From Nitrospirota bacterium (lineage in GTDB: Bacteria > Nitrospirota > JACRHL01), in NCBI GenBank assembly GCA_029881725.1, contig JAOUMB010000007.1:1-64000 (forward strand): a stretch of DNA of 64,000 nt, written 5' to 3'. Below are positions 53,347 through 62,808 of this stretch, piece after piece. Below the pieces are notes generated by a model. The model was not told where the DNA came from, searched no databases, and saw only the letters and a list, made by a program, of their open reading frames with translations. Each line of letters begins with the position of its first letter. Positions within the stretch are counted from its first letter, which is position 1. The position numbers were made by a program, and so were the translations under genes.

Positions 53347-54453
53347 ATGGGCGATACGCCTGACCATTCTGATCAGTCACTGCCGCCGGGAAAGCCGTTG
53401 AGCAACCCCGGCAAGCGCCATCATCGGCGACGGGAGGATCCGGCCGAGGCCGCACGCAAGTGGGATGCGCTGATGGCGCGTCTTGCGGAGCTGGAAGCGG
53501 CCCCCAACGGCGACCTGCTGCGCGGCCTGCTGAACACCGTGTGCCGCTTCTTCGAGGGCGATGCGGAACGGCGCGACCTGAAGCTGGCCCACTATGCGCT
53601 CAAGGAGAGCCGTCAGGCGCTGGAGGTGTTTGCCCAGTACCGGCACGTGCCCAAGATCAGCATCTTCGGCTCGGCGCGCACCGAATCGGACCACCCGGAC
53701 TATGTGCTGGCCCGTGACTTTGCCCACCGCATGGCGACCCACGGCTACATGTCCATCACCGGCGCCGGCGGCGGCATCATGGAGGCGGCCAACCTGGGCG
53801 CCGGTCGCGAAATGAGCTTCGGGGTGAACATCGACCTGCCGTTCGAGCAGTACGCCAACGAATTCATCGACGGCGACCCGAAGCTGGTGCAGTTCCGCTT
53901 CTTCTTCACCCGCAAACTGTATTTCATGAAGGAGAGCACGGCCCTGGCCCTGTTCCCCGGTGGCTACGGCACCCTGGACGAGGGGTTCGAGGCGCTCACC
54001 CTGATCCAGACCGGCAAGAGCACGCCGATGCCCATCGTGCTCATGGAGCATCCGGGCGGGGAGTACTGGTCCGACTGGCTGGAGTATGTGGAGAACCGCC
54101 TTCTGGCGCGCGGCATGATTCACCGCAACGACCTGGACCTGTTCCGCATCTGCCACACGGTGGAGGAAGCGGTGGAGGAGGTGTTGCGCTTCTTCCGCGT
54201 GTTCCATTCGGCGGTGCGCACCCGCGACGGGGTGGCCATCTGGCTGTGGCGGGCGCTGGAGGATGAGGAACTGGAGCAGCTCAACGAGTCGTTCGAGGAC
54301 CTGCTGGGCGGCGGCAAAATCCGCCAGCCCATCTCCCCCGGCATGCAGGTGTCCGACACCGAGACCGACGTGATGAGCTTCATCGAGGTGCCCATGGACC
54401 ATCGCCACCAGGGGCGCCTGCGCCAGTTGATCGACGCCATTAACCGGCTGTAA
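53347..54453 (+). CDS. LOG-family (Rossmann-fold) nucleotide hydrolase
   Basis: The protein is 368 residues from ATG 53347 (GGAGAGGGA upstream); the track adds 34 codons. The central LOG domain has VPKISIFGSARTESDHPDY, ITGAGGGIMEAANLGAGRE and the PGGYGTLDEGFEAL active loop with the catalytic Glu. LOG enzymes release ribose 5-phosphate from cytokinin or purine/pyrimidine monophosphates. It is longer than plain ~190-residue LOG proteins, with extra N- and C-terminal arms as in PpnN-like or TIGR00730-large types. Its place after purF is consistent with nucleotide salvage. Confidence 0.88.
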   Translation: MGDTPDHSDQSLPPGKPLSNPGKRHHRRREDPAEAARKWDALMARLAELEAAPNGDLLRGLLNTVCRFFEGDAERRDLKLAHYALKESRQALEVFAQYRHVPKISIFGSARTESDHPDYVLARDFAHRMATHGYMSITGAGGGIMEAANLGAGREMSFGVNIDLPFEQYANEFIDGDPKLVQFRFFFTRKLYFMKESTALALFPGGYGTLDEGFEALTLIQTGKSTPMPIVLMEHPGGEYWSDWLEYVENRLLARGMIHRNDLDLFRICHTVEEAVEEVLRFFRVFHSAVRTRDGVAIWLWRALEDEELEQLNESFEDLLGGGKIRQPISPGMQVSDTETDVMSFIEVPMDHRHQGRLRQLIDAINRL

Positions 54454-54464
54454 GCCCGCGCGTC

Positions 54465-55121
54465 GTGGCCAGTGCAAAACAAACCGGGAAGGCGGGCCGG
54501 AAAAAGGCCGCCCCGGTGGCCGAGGTGCTGCGGGTGCTGGCGGAACTGTACCCGGACGCCGAGTGCGCGCTGACCTATCGCAATCCGTATGAACTGTTGA
54601 TCGCCACCATCCTGTCCGCCCAGTGCACCGACGCGCGGGTGAACATGGTGACCCCGGCGCTGTTCGAAAAATTCCCCACCCCCGAGGCCATGGCGGCGGC
54701 GGACCTGGACGACATTGTCGAACTGGTCCGCTCCACCGGCTTTTTCAACAACAAGGCCAGGAACATCCTGGCCTGCTGCCGCGACATCGTGACCCGCCAC
54801 GGCGGTGAAGTGCCGGGCACGCTGGACGACCTGGTAAAGCTGGCCGGTGTGGGCCGCAAGACCGCCAACGTGGTGTTGGGCAATGCCTTCGGCGTGCCGG
54901 GCATTACCGTGGATACCCATCTGGGACGGGTTTCCCGCAGGCTGGGGCTGACCCGGAATGAAGACCCGGTAAAGGTCGAGTTCGACCTGATGAAGAAGAT
55001 TCCCAAGGACCAGTGGACGCTGTTTTCCCACCGGGTGATCCACCACGGCCGCGCCCTGTGCGCCGCCCGCAAGCCAAAATGCGAGGTCTGCCCGCTTTCG
55101 GGGGTGTGCCCGGCGGCGTAG
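54465..55121 (+). CDS. nth: Endonuclease III
   Basis: The protein is 218 residues, starting with GTG. The helix-hairpin-helix LAGVGRKTANVVLGNAFGVPGITVDTHLGRV holds the catalytic Lys and Asp. The C-terminal CAARKPKCEVCPLSGVC fits the C-x6-C-x2-C-x5-C [4Fe-4S] motif. It removes oxidised pyrimidines in base excision repair. It starts 11 bp after the LOG gene. The N-terminal ~15 residues are basic and variable. Confidence 0.97.
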   Translation: MASAKQTGKAGRKKAAPVAEVLRVLAELYPDAECALTYRNPYELLIATILSAQCTDARVNMVTPALFEKFPTPEAMAAADLDDIVELVRSTGFFNNKARNILACCRDIVTRHGGEVPGTLDDLVKLAGVGRKTANVVLGNAFGVPGITVDTHLGRVSRRLGLTRNEDPVKVEFDLMKKIPKDQWTLFSHRVIHHGRALCAARKPKCEVCPLSGVCPAA

Positions 55122-55207
55122 GGGGATCAGGTCCGGTAAGCGGATTACCGGGATGTCGGTCCCGAAAAATAGCCGAAAAATTATCCCGCGCCTTCTGGAC
55201 ATCCGTT

Positions 55208-55236
55208 TTGGCGCGTTGTACCGTGAACTATATACA
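55208..55236 (+). promoter_or_regulatory. Candidate promoter of the 55.3-kb lipoprotein
   Basis: TTGGCG and TATACA are spaced by 17 bases, close to the sigma70 pattern, just upstream of the lipoprotein start. Confidence 0.5.
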
Positions 55237-55268
55237 CGATTTTTGTTGCGTGGATGGGAGGTATGGTC

Positions 55269-55898
55269 ATGGGGAATTCAGGTACACGGGTTCGAAGGGG
55301 GTGGGCGCGGGTTCTGGTTGCTGGCGTGGCGGTTCTGCTGCTCGCGTCGTGCGCCTCAAAATTTCGCTCGACTCCGTCGGAATTGACGGAAGTCAGGTCG
55401 AACGAGGGGGTGGTGGTGGGCTCGTTTTATCTGGAAACGGAATCAGCACCAGAGAAGGAGAGAGCACTGGCCTTTCTTGGGGGAGCCAAAGCCGGGAAAC
55501 GAGGATTTACGGTTTCTGTCGTCCGTATTCCGGATACCCGGATGGGGGCCCTGTGGAAGATGCTAACCGGGGATGCTGATTATACTCTGGACGTGGAACC
55601 GGGCCAGGAACGTGTTTTCGTCAAAAAACTTCCGGTCGGTCACTATCGGGTTTCCAGTATTTCCACGCAATGGGGCAACGGCTCCTTGTCGTACAGTCCA
55701 AATCTGCAGTTTTCCGTGCTGCCCAACCAGACGACCTATATCGGAAAGAGTATCACCCGCATGCCGTATCGCATCCGGGGGGGAAGCCAGGTGGACCAGC
55801 GGGTGGAGGATGAGCAGGAAAAGGCCATGGTGGCGCTTGCGGAAGGCTTTCCCACTCTTCCCGGACCGGTGGTCACAGAGTTGATGCGGCAGCGGTAG
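55269..55898 (+). CDS. Lipoprotein of unknown function
   Basis: The protein is 209 residues. ATG 55269 is chosen because GGGAGG lies seven bases upstream and a promoter is close; the track starts five codons earlier. The lipobox LLLASC follows a strongly hydrophobic signal. The mature part is beta-rich (GVVVGSFYLETES, LDVEPGQERVFVKKLPVGHYRVSSIS). The pattern of a peptide that converts a value with a GxYR step resembles DUF2846-like surface lipoproteins, but this is only a likeness. The DNA is less GC-rich than neighbouring genes. Confidence 0.75.
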   Translation: MGNSGTRVRRGWARVLVAGVAVLLLASCASKFRSTPSELTEVRSNEGVVVGSFYLETESAPEKERALAFLGGAKAGKRGFTVSVVRIPDTRMGALWKMLTGDADYTLDVEPGQERVFVKKLPVGHYRVSSISTQWGNGSLSYSPNLQFSVLPNQTTYIGKSITRMPYRIRGGSQVDQRVEDEQEKAMVALAEGFPTLPGPVVTELMRQR

Positions 55899-55971
55899 CG
55901 GAAGGGGGATTTCCCCCGGAGGGAGAGGCTACCCGTCCACCGGCGTTCGCTCCCGGAGCCGGTCCGTACCC

Positions 55972-56691
55972 CTAGTAGCGGACGTTCAGCCCGACCGTGG
56001 GGCCGGAAAACCGCACGCTGAGGTCCGAGGAGAGGTTGGCGTGCTCGTAGATGTAGTTCCACCAGCGCCACCCGGCAAAGGCTTCGGCTCCGGGGGTGAT
56101 GGTGGCCACCGCGCGCACTTCCGACTCGCCGAACAGGGTGATCAGGTCGGAATGTCCCCCCAGGCCGCCCAGCATGCGGGCGCGCAGTCCCACCGGGCCG
56201 GTGTGCGGGATAAGCCCCATCTCGAAGCCCAGCATCAGCTGCCCGGAGCCGTCGTCGCGGTGGCCGCGGGTGCCAGTACTTACCTCGCGCACGATGGCGT
56301 CCATCTCGATCCAACTGAAGCCGAGCAAGGTACGCATGGCCAGTCCCGGGGATGTTCCGGGGCCGAAGGACGAGGTGGCCAGCAGGGCGTGCCAGTCGCG
56401 CAGGTCCACTTTGGTGACCACCGTGTCCGGGCCGATGGTGTTCAGGCCGCCAAAATCCACGTTGTATCCGGGGGGGACGTCGGTGGAGAAGGTGCCGCCT
56501 CCCTGACTGACGCCGAATTCCCAGGCTGCGCCGCCGGGTCCTTTGCCCGACACCGGCACCGTGGCGCGCAGGGTGGGGAAAAAGACGTCCCGATCCTGGC
56601 CGTTCAGGTCCAGATCGGTTACACAGGCGCTCAGCGTGGCCAGGATGGCCACGGCGACGATCCGTCCAGATTTGCGCCCCGGAAGTTGCAT
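55972..56691 (-). CDS. Lipoprotein, paralogue of the next gene upstream
   Basis: The protein is 239 residues from MQLPGRKSGRIVAVAI at 56691, with GGAGG eight bases upstream; the track adds 70 codons. The lipobox is TLSAC. The mature chain has LNGQDRDVFFPTLRATVPVSG, AWEFGVSQGGGTFSTDVPPG, VDFGGLNT and FAGWRWWNYIYEHANLSSDLSV, ending GPTVGLNVRY. The alternating C-terminus with a final aromatic looks like an outer-membrane beta structure. Family not recognised. It lies 110 bp after the paralogous gene. Confidence 0.78.
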   Translation of the reverse strand: MQLPGRKSGRIVAVAILATLSACVTDLDLNGQDRDVFFPTLRATVPVSGKGPGGAAWEFGVSQGGGTFSTDVPPGYNVDFGGLNTIGPDTVVTKVDLRDWHALLATSSFGPGTSPGLAMRTLLGFSWIEMDAIVREVSTGTRGHRDDGSGQLMLGFEMGLIPHTGPVGLRARMLGGLGGHSDLITLFGESEVRAVATITPGAEAFAGWRWWNYIYEHANLSSDLSVRFSGPTVGLNVRY

Positions 56692-56801
56692 GCCCCCCGC
56701 CTCCATTGCTCCCTTATGAAGCATGGCACCGGGACGGGCCGCTTTCAAGGCCTCTTCCCGACGTGCAAATGTGCGCCATAAGCGGCGCCGGGCCAAACGC
56801 T

Positions 56802-57518
56802 TTAATAGCGTATGTTCAGCCCCAGCGTGGGCCCGGAAATCTGGGTATCCAGTTCGGACAGGAAGTCGGAGTGCAGGTACGAATAGCTCCACCACCGCCA
56901 CCCGGCAAAGGCTTCCGCGTTGGGGGTGAAACGGGCCACCCCGATCAGCTCCCCCTCGCCAAAAAAGGTGATCAGGTTGGAATGCCCCCCCACGCCGCCC
57001 ACCATTCGTCCGCGCCAGCCCAGAATCCCCGAACGCGGAATCACCCCCATCTGCATGCCGAGCAGGAACTGTCCCGTACCGTCGTCCCAGTAGGTGGGTC
57101 CGCCGGGAGAGGCTGTGTTCAGCGTGACGTCCATTTCGACCCAGTTGAAGCCCACCATTACCCCGCCCGCCATTCCCGGCGGGGTGTTCCCGTCATAGGA
57201 GGCCGTGGAGAGCGTCGCCTGCCACACCCGCAGGTCGATGTCGGTGGTCACGGTGTCGGCGCTCCCCCCGGTGTTCAGGCCACCAAAGTCGACCGTGGAG
57301 CCCGGCGGCACGTCGTTGGAAAACGACCCGCTGCCCTGGGACACGCCGAACTCCCATTCGCCCCCGCCGCCGGACATGGGCACCGTGGCGCGCAGGGTGG
57401 GAAAGAACGCGTCCCGGTCCTGGCCGTCCAGGTCCACGATGTCCGTGGCGCAGCCGCTCAGCCCCGCCAGCAGTGCCAACGATGCACCCAGGGTGACAAT
57501 GTGTGTGCGGATGGTCAT
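56802..57518 (-). CDS. Lipoprotein, tandem paralogue
   Basis: The protein is 238 residues from MTIRTHIVTLGASLALLAGLSGC; lipobox LSGC. It shares with the next gene DGQDRDAFFPTLRATVPMSG, WEFGVSQGSGSFSNDVPPG, VDFGGLNT, GRMVGGVGGHSNLITFFGEGE and EAFAGWRWW, ending GPTLGLNIRY. The two clearly arose by duplication. The mature part begins with Asp/Gly-rich residues and ends like an outer-membrane barrel; a lipid anchor plus barrel is unusual, so topology is uncertain. Function unknown. Confidence 0.78.
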   Translation of the reverse strand: MTIRTHIVTLGASLALLAGLSGCATDIVDLDGQDRDAFFPTLRATVPMSGGGGEWEFGVSQGSGSFSNDVPPGSTVDFGGLNTGGSADTVTTDIDLRVWQATLSTASYDGNTPPGMAGGVMVGFNWVEMDVTLNTASPGGPTYWDDGTGQFLLGMQMGVIPRSGILGWRGRMVGGVGGHSNLITFFGEGELIGVARFTPNAEAFAGWRWWSYSYLHSDFLSELDTQISGPTLGLNIRY

Positions 57519-57587
57519 GCGGTCTCTCTCGCGAGTGGTGATTCCTCGCCGGGAGCATGCCATGCGGCGGAGCGCCCTTTCAAGGGC

Positions 57588-59858
57588 TCAGGCGGTGCGG
57601 CACCAGGTGCGCCACATCTCCCGCAGGGCGTGTTCGAAATCCTGGGCAAAGGCATCCCCATCGCACAAACGGGAGGATGCCATGCGGTCGCGCAACTCCC
57701 GGTGCAGGGTGGCAAGCCGCTCCGGGTCGGCGGCCAGGGCGGCGGCCAGTTCCACATAGGCATCGGTGGATGGGGCGATCAGATCTTCCAGGTCCATATT
57801 TTTGAGCAGGCTGACCCCCACCCGGCCCATGTGGCTGGTGCCCTCCAGGGTAATCACCGGCACCCCCATCCACAGGGCCTCGCAGGTGGTGGTGGTGCCG
57901 TTATAGGGAAATGTGTCCAGTGCGATGTCCATCAAGTGATAGGCCCCCAGGTGGCCGCTCACGCCGGGAAACCACGCCCGCAGATCGAGGCGGTCCGGGT
58001 GGATGCCGTGCCCGGCGAACATCTCCTGGCACCGTTCCCGTCCGGCTTCCGTGGTGAACGCCCGGGATTTCATCAGCAACCGGGAACCGGGAACGGCACT
58101 TAGCACCCGGGCCCACACCTCGGCCACTTCCGGGTTGAACTTGGAGAAGTTGTTGAACGAGCCAAAGGTGACATGGCCGTTCTTTCGCATTGGCGGCGGG
58201 CCTGGCTCCGGTGCGGCGGCAGGCGGGGAATAGCAGAGAAAGGAGTGGGGCAGGCGGACCAGTTGTTCCGAACAGTGCCCGTCATGTTCCGGCGGGTCGG
58301 CGTGGATGTCCGTAATCCGGTAGTCCATGGCCCGCAGCCCGGTGGAGATGGGGCTGCCGAGATAGGTCACCTGCACTGGCGCGGGGCGGTGGGCAAAAAT
58401 CTCCACCCGGCTTCTGTGGGTGTGGCCCGCCAGATCGATCAGGATGTCCACCCGGTCCTTGCGGATGGCCGCGACGGCCTGTGCGTCGCTCATGGGGCCG
58501 ATGTCCACCCAGTGGTCGACCATGCCGCGCAGGCGGCGGGTGCTCTCGTCCGGTTTGGGCAGGTGCGCGTAGCAGTGGATTGACAGCTTGCCGGGATCGT
58601 GTCGCGCAAATATTTTTTCGGCGAAGTAGGCCACCGAGTGGGTGCGCAGATCGGGGGAGACAAAGCCGACCGTCAGGCGCCGCTCCGCCGCGCGGGAGTT
58701 GGGGTGGGCGACCGTGTCCGGGTCCGGCAGGCCGCGCTCCATGCGTTCCGCCAGCCGCCGGACGGAGCGCAGCACCCCGTCCGGCCCCAGATCGGTGCGG
58801 TAGCACTCCATCATGGTTATGTCGCACCGGGCCTTGTAGTTGTCCGGCTCCATTTCGAGAACCTTCTGGTAGCAGGCGATGGCCTCCCGTTGATGGGTGA
58901 GGCGTTCATAGACGGTGGCCTTGGTAAACCACGCCTGAACATCTTCCGGATGCGTGGCGAGCACCTGGTCAGCCTGCGCCATTGCCTTGGAATAATCATC
59001 CAGTTCGACCCGGGCGGCGCTGAGGAGGGCGCGGGCGGAAATGTTCTGGGGATCCGTTTCCAATACCTGCTCCAGGGTATCCGCGGACCTGGAAAAATCG
59101 CGGGCGTCGAACAGCGCCCGACCCAGGGTCTCGCGCCAGGAGATATCCTCCGGGTTTCGCTCCACGGCATTACGAAGGTGTTTGATGCCGGTGACATGGG
59201 AGCCGGACAGGCACAGCATCCGCCCCAACTGGTAGTGGGCGATGGCGGATTCGGGCGCCAGGGTGACGGCCTGCTGCAACTGGCGGATACTATCCGCATG
59301 GCGCCCCAACTCACCCAGGGTCAGGCCCAGCGCAATGTGCGCCTGCACCATGGTGGGAGCCAGTTGGACGGCGGTGGCAAACGCCTTCTCCGCCTGCGCC
59401 AGGTCGCCGGCTTCCATGCAAACGCGGCCCAGGTTCAGGTGGGCCTCGGGAAAGGCGGGGCGCAGCGCCACCGCATGCTTAAAGGAGACGGCGGCATCGG
59501 CGCCATGCCCCTGCGCGGACAGCACCATTCCCAGCCAGAAATGGGCCAGCGGGTTGTCGGGGGGGTGGGTCAGTTCGTGCCGGAAGGCATCCGCCGCATC
59601 GTCCAGCCGGCCCGCATGGAAGCAGGCGATACCGTATGGCATGCGGAGTCCGGGCTGGTCGGGCAGGTTCCGGATGCCGGTGCCGAGCAAGTCAACGGCT
59701 TGGGCGGCGGCCCCGCGCTGCAACAGCAGCACCCCCAACTGGTAGCTGGCCGCCGGGTGGCCCGGCTGCCGCTCCAGAATCGTGCGGTACAGGGTTTCGG
59801 CGGCCTCCGTCTGCCCGGCGCGCTGCAACTGCAGCGCCTGTTGCAGCGTGTCGGCCAC
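57588..59858 (-). CDS. TPR protein with GT41 (O-GlcNAc transferase/SPINDLY-type) glycosyltransferase domain
   Basis: The protein is 756 residues. About residues 1-370 are some ten TPRs (AETLYRTILERQPGHPAASYQLGVLLLQRG; AHLNLGRVCMEAGDLAQAEKAF). The C-terminal half is GT41: RRLTVGFVSPDLRTHSVAYFAEKIF, DILIDLAGHTHRSRVEIFAHRPAPVQVTYLGSPISTGL, MDYRITDIHADP, GSFNNFSKFNP and DTFPYNGTTTTCEALWMGVPVITLEG. It would move a sugar from a nucleotide donor to Ser/Thr of proteins in the cytosol. Its target is unknown; no flagellar or adhesin genes are next to it. It lies just after aspS on the same strand. Confidence 0.93.
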   Translation of the reverse strand: MADTLQQALQLQRAGQTEAAETLYRTILERQPGHPAASYQLGVLLLQRGAAAQAVDLLGTGIRNLPDQPGLRMPYGIACFHAGRLDDAADAFRHELTHPPDNPLAHFWLGMVLSAQGHGADAAVSFKHAVALRPAFPEAHLNLGRVCMEAGDLAQAEKAFATAVQLAPTMVQAHIALGLTLGELGRHADSIRQLQQAVTLAPESAIAHYQLGRMLCLSGSHVTGIKHLRNAVERNPEDISWRETLGRALFDARDFSRSADTLEQVLETDPQNISARALLSAARVELDDYSKAMAQADQVLATHPEDVQAWFTKATVYERLTHQREAIACYQKVLEMEPDNYKARCDITMMECYRTDLGPDGVLRSVRRLAERMERGLPDPDTVAHPNSRAAERRLTVGFVSPDLRTHSVAYFAEKIFARHDPGKLSIHCYAHLPKPDESTRRLRGMVDHWVDIGPMSDAQAVAAIRKDRVDILIDLAGHTHRSRVEIFAHRPAPVQVTYLGSPISTGLRAMDYRITDIHADPPEHDGHCSEQLVRLPHSFLCYSPPAAAPEPGPPPMRKNGHVTFGSFNNFSKFNPEVAEVWARVLSAVPGSRLLMKSRAFTTEAGRERCQEMFAGHGIHPDRLDLRAWFPGVSGHLGAYHLMDIALDTFPYNGTTTTCEALWMGVPVITLEGTSHMGRVGVSLLKNMDLEDLIAPSTDAYVELAAALAADPERLATLHRELRDRMASSRLCDGDAFAQDFEHALREMWRTWCRTA

Positions 59859-59867
59859 CGGGCGCGG

Positions 59868-61655
59868 TTAGTCTACCGCCTCGCTCTTGATGTACAGGTC
59901 CCGCAACTGCCGGTCCGAGACCCTGGAGGGGGCGTCCGTGAGCAGGCAGGTGGCCTTCTGGGTTTTGGGGAAGGCGATCACGTCGCGGATGGAGGTGGCG
60001 CCGGTCAGCAGCATCACCAGCCGGTCGAGGCCGAAGGCCAGCCCGCCGTGGGGTGGCGCGCCGCTCTCCAGGGCATTCAGCAGGAAGCCAAATTTTTCGG
60101 CGGCCTCGTCCGCGTCGATGCCGAGCAGGCCGAGCATCTTGCGTTGCAGGTTCATGTCGTGGATACGGATCGATCCGCCGCCGATTTCGGTGCCGTTCCA
60201 CACCAGGTCGTAGGCCAGGGAGCGGGCCTTGGCCGGCTCCGTTTCCAGCAGGTCCATGTCGTCCGGGTGGGGGGCGGTGAACGGGTGGTGCAGGGCCACG
60301 TGCCGCTTCTCGTCCCCGTCGTACTCCAGAAGCGGAAAATCCACCACCCACAACAGCTGGTCGCCCGCGTTCTCCAGCAGGCCGAGCCGCTCCGCCACGT
60401 GCAGGCGCAGGTTGGCCAGGGTGTCGTTGACCACCTGCGGGGCATCCGCGATGAACAGCATCAGGTCGCCCGGTTCCGTGTCCATGGCGTCCTGCATCTT
60501 TTGCAGGGTCTCCGGGGTGAAGAACTTGACGATGGGGCTTTCCAGGCCGTTGGGGGTCACCTTGATCCAGGCCATGCCCTTGGCCTTGTAGGTTTTGCAG
60601 AACTCGGTCAGGTCGTCCAGTTCCTTGCGGGAGGAATCGGCCAGGGTTTTGGCGTTGATGCCCTTTACCTTGCCGCCGCCGGCCAGGGCCCCCTTGAACA
60701 CCATGAAGTCACACCCTTCCGAAACGATGTCCGTCACGTCCACCAGTTCCAGGCCGAAACGGGTGTCGGGCCGGTCGGTTCCGAAGCGGGAAACGGCCTC
60801 GTCGTAGGTCATGTGCGGCAGGGGAGAGGGCAGGTTGACGCCTTTCACCTCGTGGAACACGGCGCGGATCATGCCCTCGGTGAGATCCATGACCGTTTCC
60901 CGGTCCACAAAGCTCATCTCCAGGTCGATCTGGGTGAATTCCGGCTGCCGATCGGCGCGCAGGTCCTCGTCGCGAAAGCAGCGGGCGATCTGGTAGTAGC
61001 GGTCCATGCCGGCCACCATCAGCAACTGCTTGAACAGTTGGGGTGACTGGGGCAGGGCGAAGAAACGTCCCGGGTTGGTGCGGCTGGGCACCAGATAGTC
61101 GCGGGCGCCCTCCGGGGTGCTCTTGGTCAGGAACGGGGTTTCCACCTCGACAAAGGCGCGGGTGTCCAGATATTCACGCACCGCGCGCACCACCCGGTGG
61201 CGCAGCATCAGGTTGCGCTGCATGGCCGGACGGCGCAGGTCCAGGTGGCGGTGGGCCAGACGCACCGCCTCCCCGGCTTCCGTGTCGTCGGAGATTTCCA
61301 GCACCGGGGTTTTGGCGGTGGACACGATCTTCAGGGTGCGGGCGACCACCTCCACCATGCCGGTGGCCAGGGACGGGTTTTCAGTTTCCTTCGGGCGGTG
61401 GCGCACATCGCCTTCCACCTGAATGACGTATTCCGAGCGCAGGGAGTGCGCCACGTCGTGGATTTCGGCGGAGTCGTCCGGATTGAACACCACCTGGGTG
61501 ATGCCGTAACGGTCGCGCAGATCCACGAAGATCAACCCGCCGTGGTCCCGGCGGCTATGCACCCAGCCGCACAGGGTAACGGTCTGGCTGTCGTGGTCTT
61601 CGCGCAGTTCACCGCAGGTATGCGTGCGCCACTGGGTGGACAGGGATTCGTTCAT
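59868..61655 (-). CDS. aspS: Aspartyl-tRNA synthetase
   Basis: The 595 residues have the bacterial AspRS order: OB anticodon domain ([24 protein letters not shown]), class II core with [15 protein letters not shown] and [22 protein letters not shown] (motif 2), an inserted GAD domain (about residues 280-420), and motif 3 [13 protein letters not shown]. Its ATG overlaps the stop of the pseudouridine synthase gene (ATGA). Whether it discriminates Asn-tRNA cannot be read here. Confidence 0.98.
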   Translation of the reverse strand: MNESLSTQWRTHTCGELREDHDSQTVTLCGWVHSRRDHGGLIFVDLRDRYGITQVVFNPDDSAEIHDVAHSLRSEYVIQVEGDVRHRPKETENPSLATGMVEVVARTLKIVSTAKTPVLEISDDTEAGEAVRLAHRHLDLRRPAMQRNLMLRHRVVRAVREYLDTRAFVEVETPFLTKSTPEGARDYLVPSRTNPGRFFALPQSPQLFKQLLMVAGMDRYYQIARCFRDEDLRADRQPEFTQIDLEMSFVDRETVMDLTEGMIRAVFHEVKGVNLPSPLPHMTYDEAVSRFGTDRPDTRFGLELVDVTDIVSEGCDFMVFKGALAGGGKVKGINAKTLADSSRKELDDLTEFCKTYKAKGMAWIKVTPNGLESPIVKFFTPETLQKMQDAMDTEPGDLMLFIADAPQVVNDTLANLRLHVAERLGLLENAGDQLLWVVDFPLLEYDGDEKRHVALHHPFTAPHPDDMDLLETEPAKARSLAYDLVWNGTEIGGGSIRIHDMNLQRKMLGLLGIDADEAAEKFGFLLNALESGAPPHGGLAFGLDRLVMLLTGATSIRDVIAFPKTQKATCLLTDAPSRVSDRQLRDLYIKSEAVD

Positions 61656-62464
61656 CCGCCCTTCCTCGTTCGGGTTTTCTTTTTCGGTTTTGGAGGGGAC
61701 TCGGCCGCCGTGGGGCGGCGGGGCCGTGCCGGTTTCCGTTCCTTGCCGGATGCCATGCGATCCAGCCGTTTGATCTCGGCCTCGGTCAGGGTCCGTGCAT
61801 CGCCTGGGGACAGGTCGCCCACGGTCAGGAAGCCGTACCCCACCCGCCGCAGCTTGAGCACCGAGTGGCCCACATGATCAAACATGCGCCGGATTTGCCG
61901 GTAGCGGCCCTCGTGCAGGATTACCTCCAGCCAGGCGTTGGTCTTGGTGGTTTCCAGGAGTTTGACCTCGGCGGGGGCGGTGCGGCCGTCCTCCAGAGGC
62001 ACGCCGCGGACCAGCAGGGCCAGGGCGCGCTCCCCCGGGACTCCTTTGGTTTTGACCAGATAGCGTTTGGGAATGCCCCCCTTGGGGTGCATCAGCTTGT
62101 GGGCCAGTTCACCGTCGTTGGTGACAATGATCAGCCCCTCGCTGTCCAGGTCCAGACGTCCCACGGTAAACAGGCGCTGTTGCAGGTGGGAGAAAAAGGA
62201 CACCACGGTGGGGCGGTCCGCATCCGGTTCGGAGGTGCACAGCACGCCACGCGGCTTATAGAACAGGTAGTGGACCTTGTGTTCCTGGCGCAGGGCCACG
62301 CGGCGTCCGCGCACTTTCACGTGGTCGCACGCCGGGTCGGCCTTGTCGCCAAGACTGGCCACCTTGCCGTTTACCGTCACCACGCCCTCGGCAATCCACG
62401 CCTCCACCTGGCGGCGTGAAGCAATCCCGGCGCGGGACAAAAGCTTTTGAATTCGTTCCTGCAT
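61652..62464 (-). CDS. rluB: 23S rRNA pseudouridine synthase (RluB/RsuA family)
   Basis: The protein is 270 residues from [21 protein letters not shown] at 62464; the track adds 73 codons. An S4 RNA-binding domain covers about 1-60 ([11 protein letters not shown]). The catalytic domain follows: [16 protein letters not shown] and [26 protein letters not shown], with the active Asp in [38 protein letters not shown] is the RsuA/RluB end motif. RluB acts on U2605 in E. coli; RsuA or RluE cannot be fully excluded. The basic tail ([12 protein letters not shown]) likely binds RNA. Confidence 0.9.
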   Translation of the reverse strand: MQERIQKLLSRAGIASRRQVEAWIAEGVVTVNGKVASLGDKADPACDHVKVRGRRVALRQEHKVHYLFYKPRGVLCTSEPDADRPTVVSFFSHLQQRLFTVGRLDLDSEGLIIVTNDGELAHKLMHPKGGIPKRYLVKTKGVPGERALALLVRGVPLEDGRTAPAEVKLLETTKTNAWLEVILHEGRYRQIRRMFDHVGHSVLKLRRVGYGFLTVGDLSPGDARTLTEAEIKRLDRMASGKERKPARPRRPTAAESPPKPKKKTRTRKGG

Positions 62465-62758
62465 AAGCCGACTATTGTATCTGTAAATCACTCCCCAAAT
62501 CAGCAAGTTGGGCAGGAATTCGCAAAAATGTTCAATATGAGGGCTGTTTGCGGTGGTGGTTCCCCGCTGGCCAGCACCGCGCGAGTGCTTTTTCCGGCTG
62601 TTGGAGCCGCGAATTTGGTTTGAATCAGGGCCCGGAGAGGGCTGTGTCGACCTGGGTTGACCGTTCCCCCATTCGAGGCCCATGGAAGGTGATTGCCCAG
62701 CCCTGCCTCACCCGTCAGCAAATACGGCCGTGCGCCCCGCGCACCGCACCGCACAAAA
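62465..62758. other. Intergenic 294 bp upstream of the pseudouridine synthase gene
   Basis: No gene seen. It contains the dispersed repeat copy at 62714-62745. A leftward promoter for the rluB-aspS operon must lie here, but I could not point to clear boxes. Confidence 0.4.
62714..62745 (+). repeat. Dispersed repeat copy near 62.7 kb
   Basis: GTCAGCAAATACGGCCGTGCGCC is shared, with one change, with the copy at 25209. It is followed by CCGCGCACC in place of GAGCACC. Confidence 0.6.
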
Positions 62759-62799
62759 AAAGGGCCGGAGGCGCGATGCCTCCGGCCCTTTGATTTTTT
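62759..62799. terminator. Strong bidirectional terminator
   Basis: AAAGGGCCGGAGGC and GCCTCCGGCCCTTT form a perfect 14-bp stem with a five-base loop. A run of A lies on the left flank and GATTTTTTT on the right, so T-tracts exist on both strands. It ends the tpx transcript leftward. Confidence 0.92.
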
Positions 62800-62808
62800 T
62801 CGGACCGG

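Noticed and set aside
58599-61046. 815-residue plus-strand ORF across aspS and the glycosyltransferase
   Set aside because: Shadow spanning two verified minus-strand genes.
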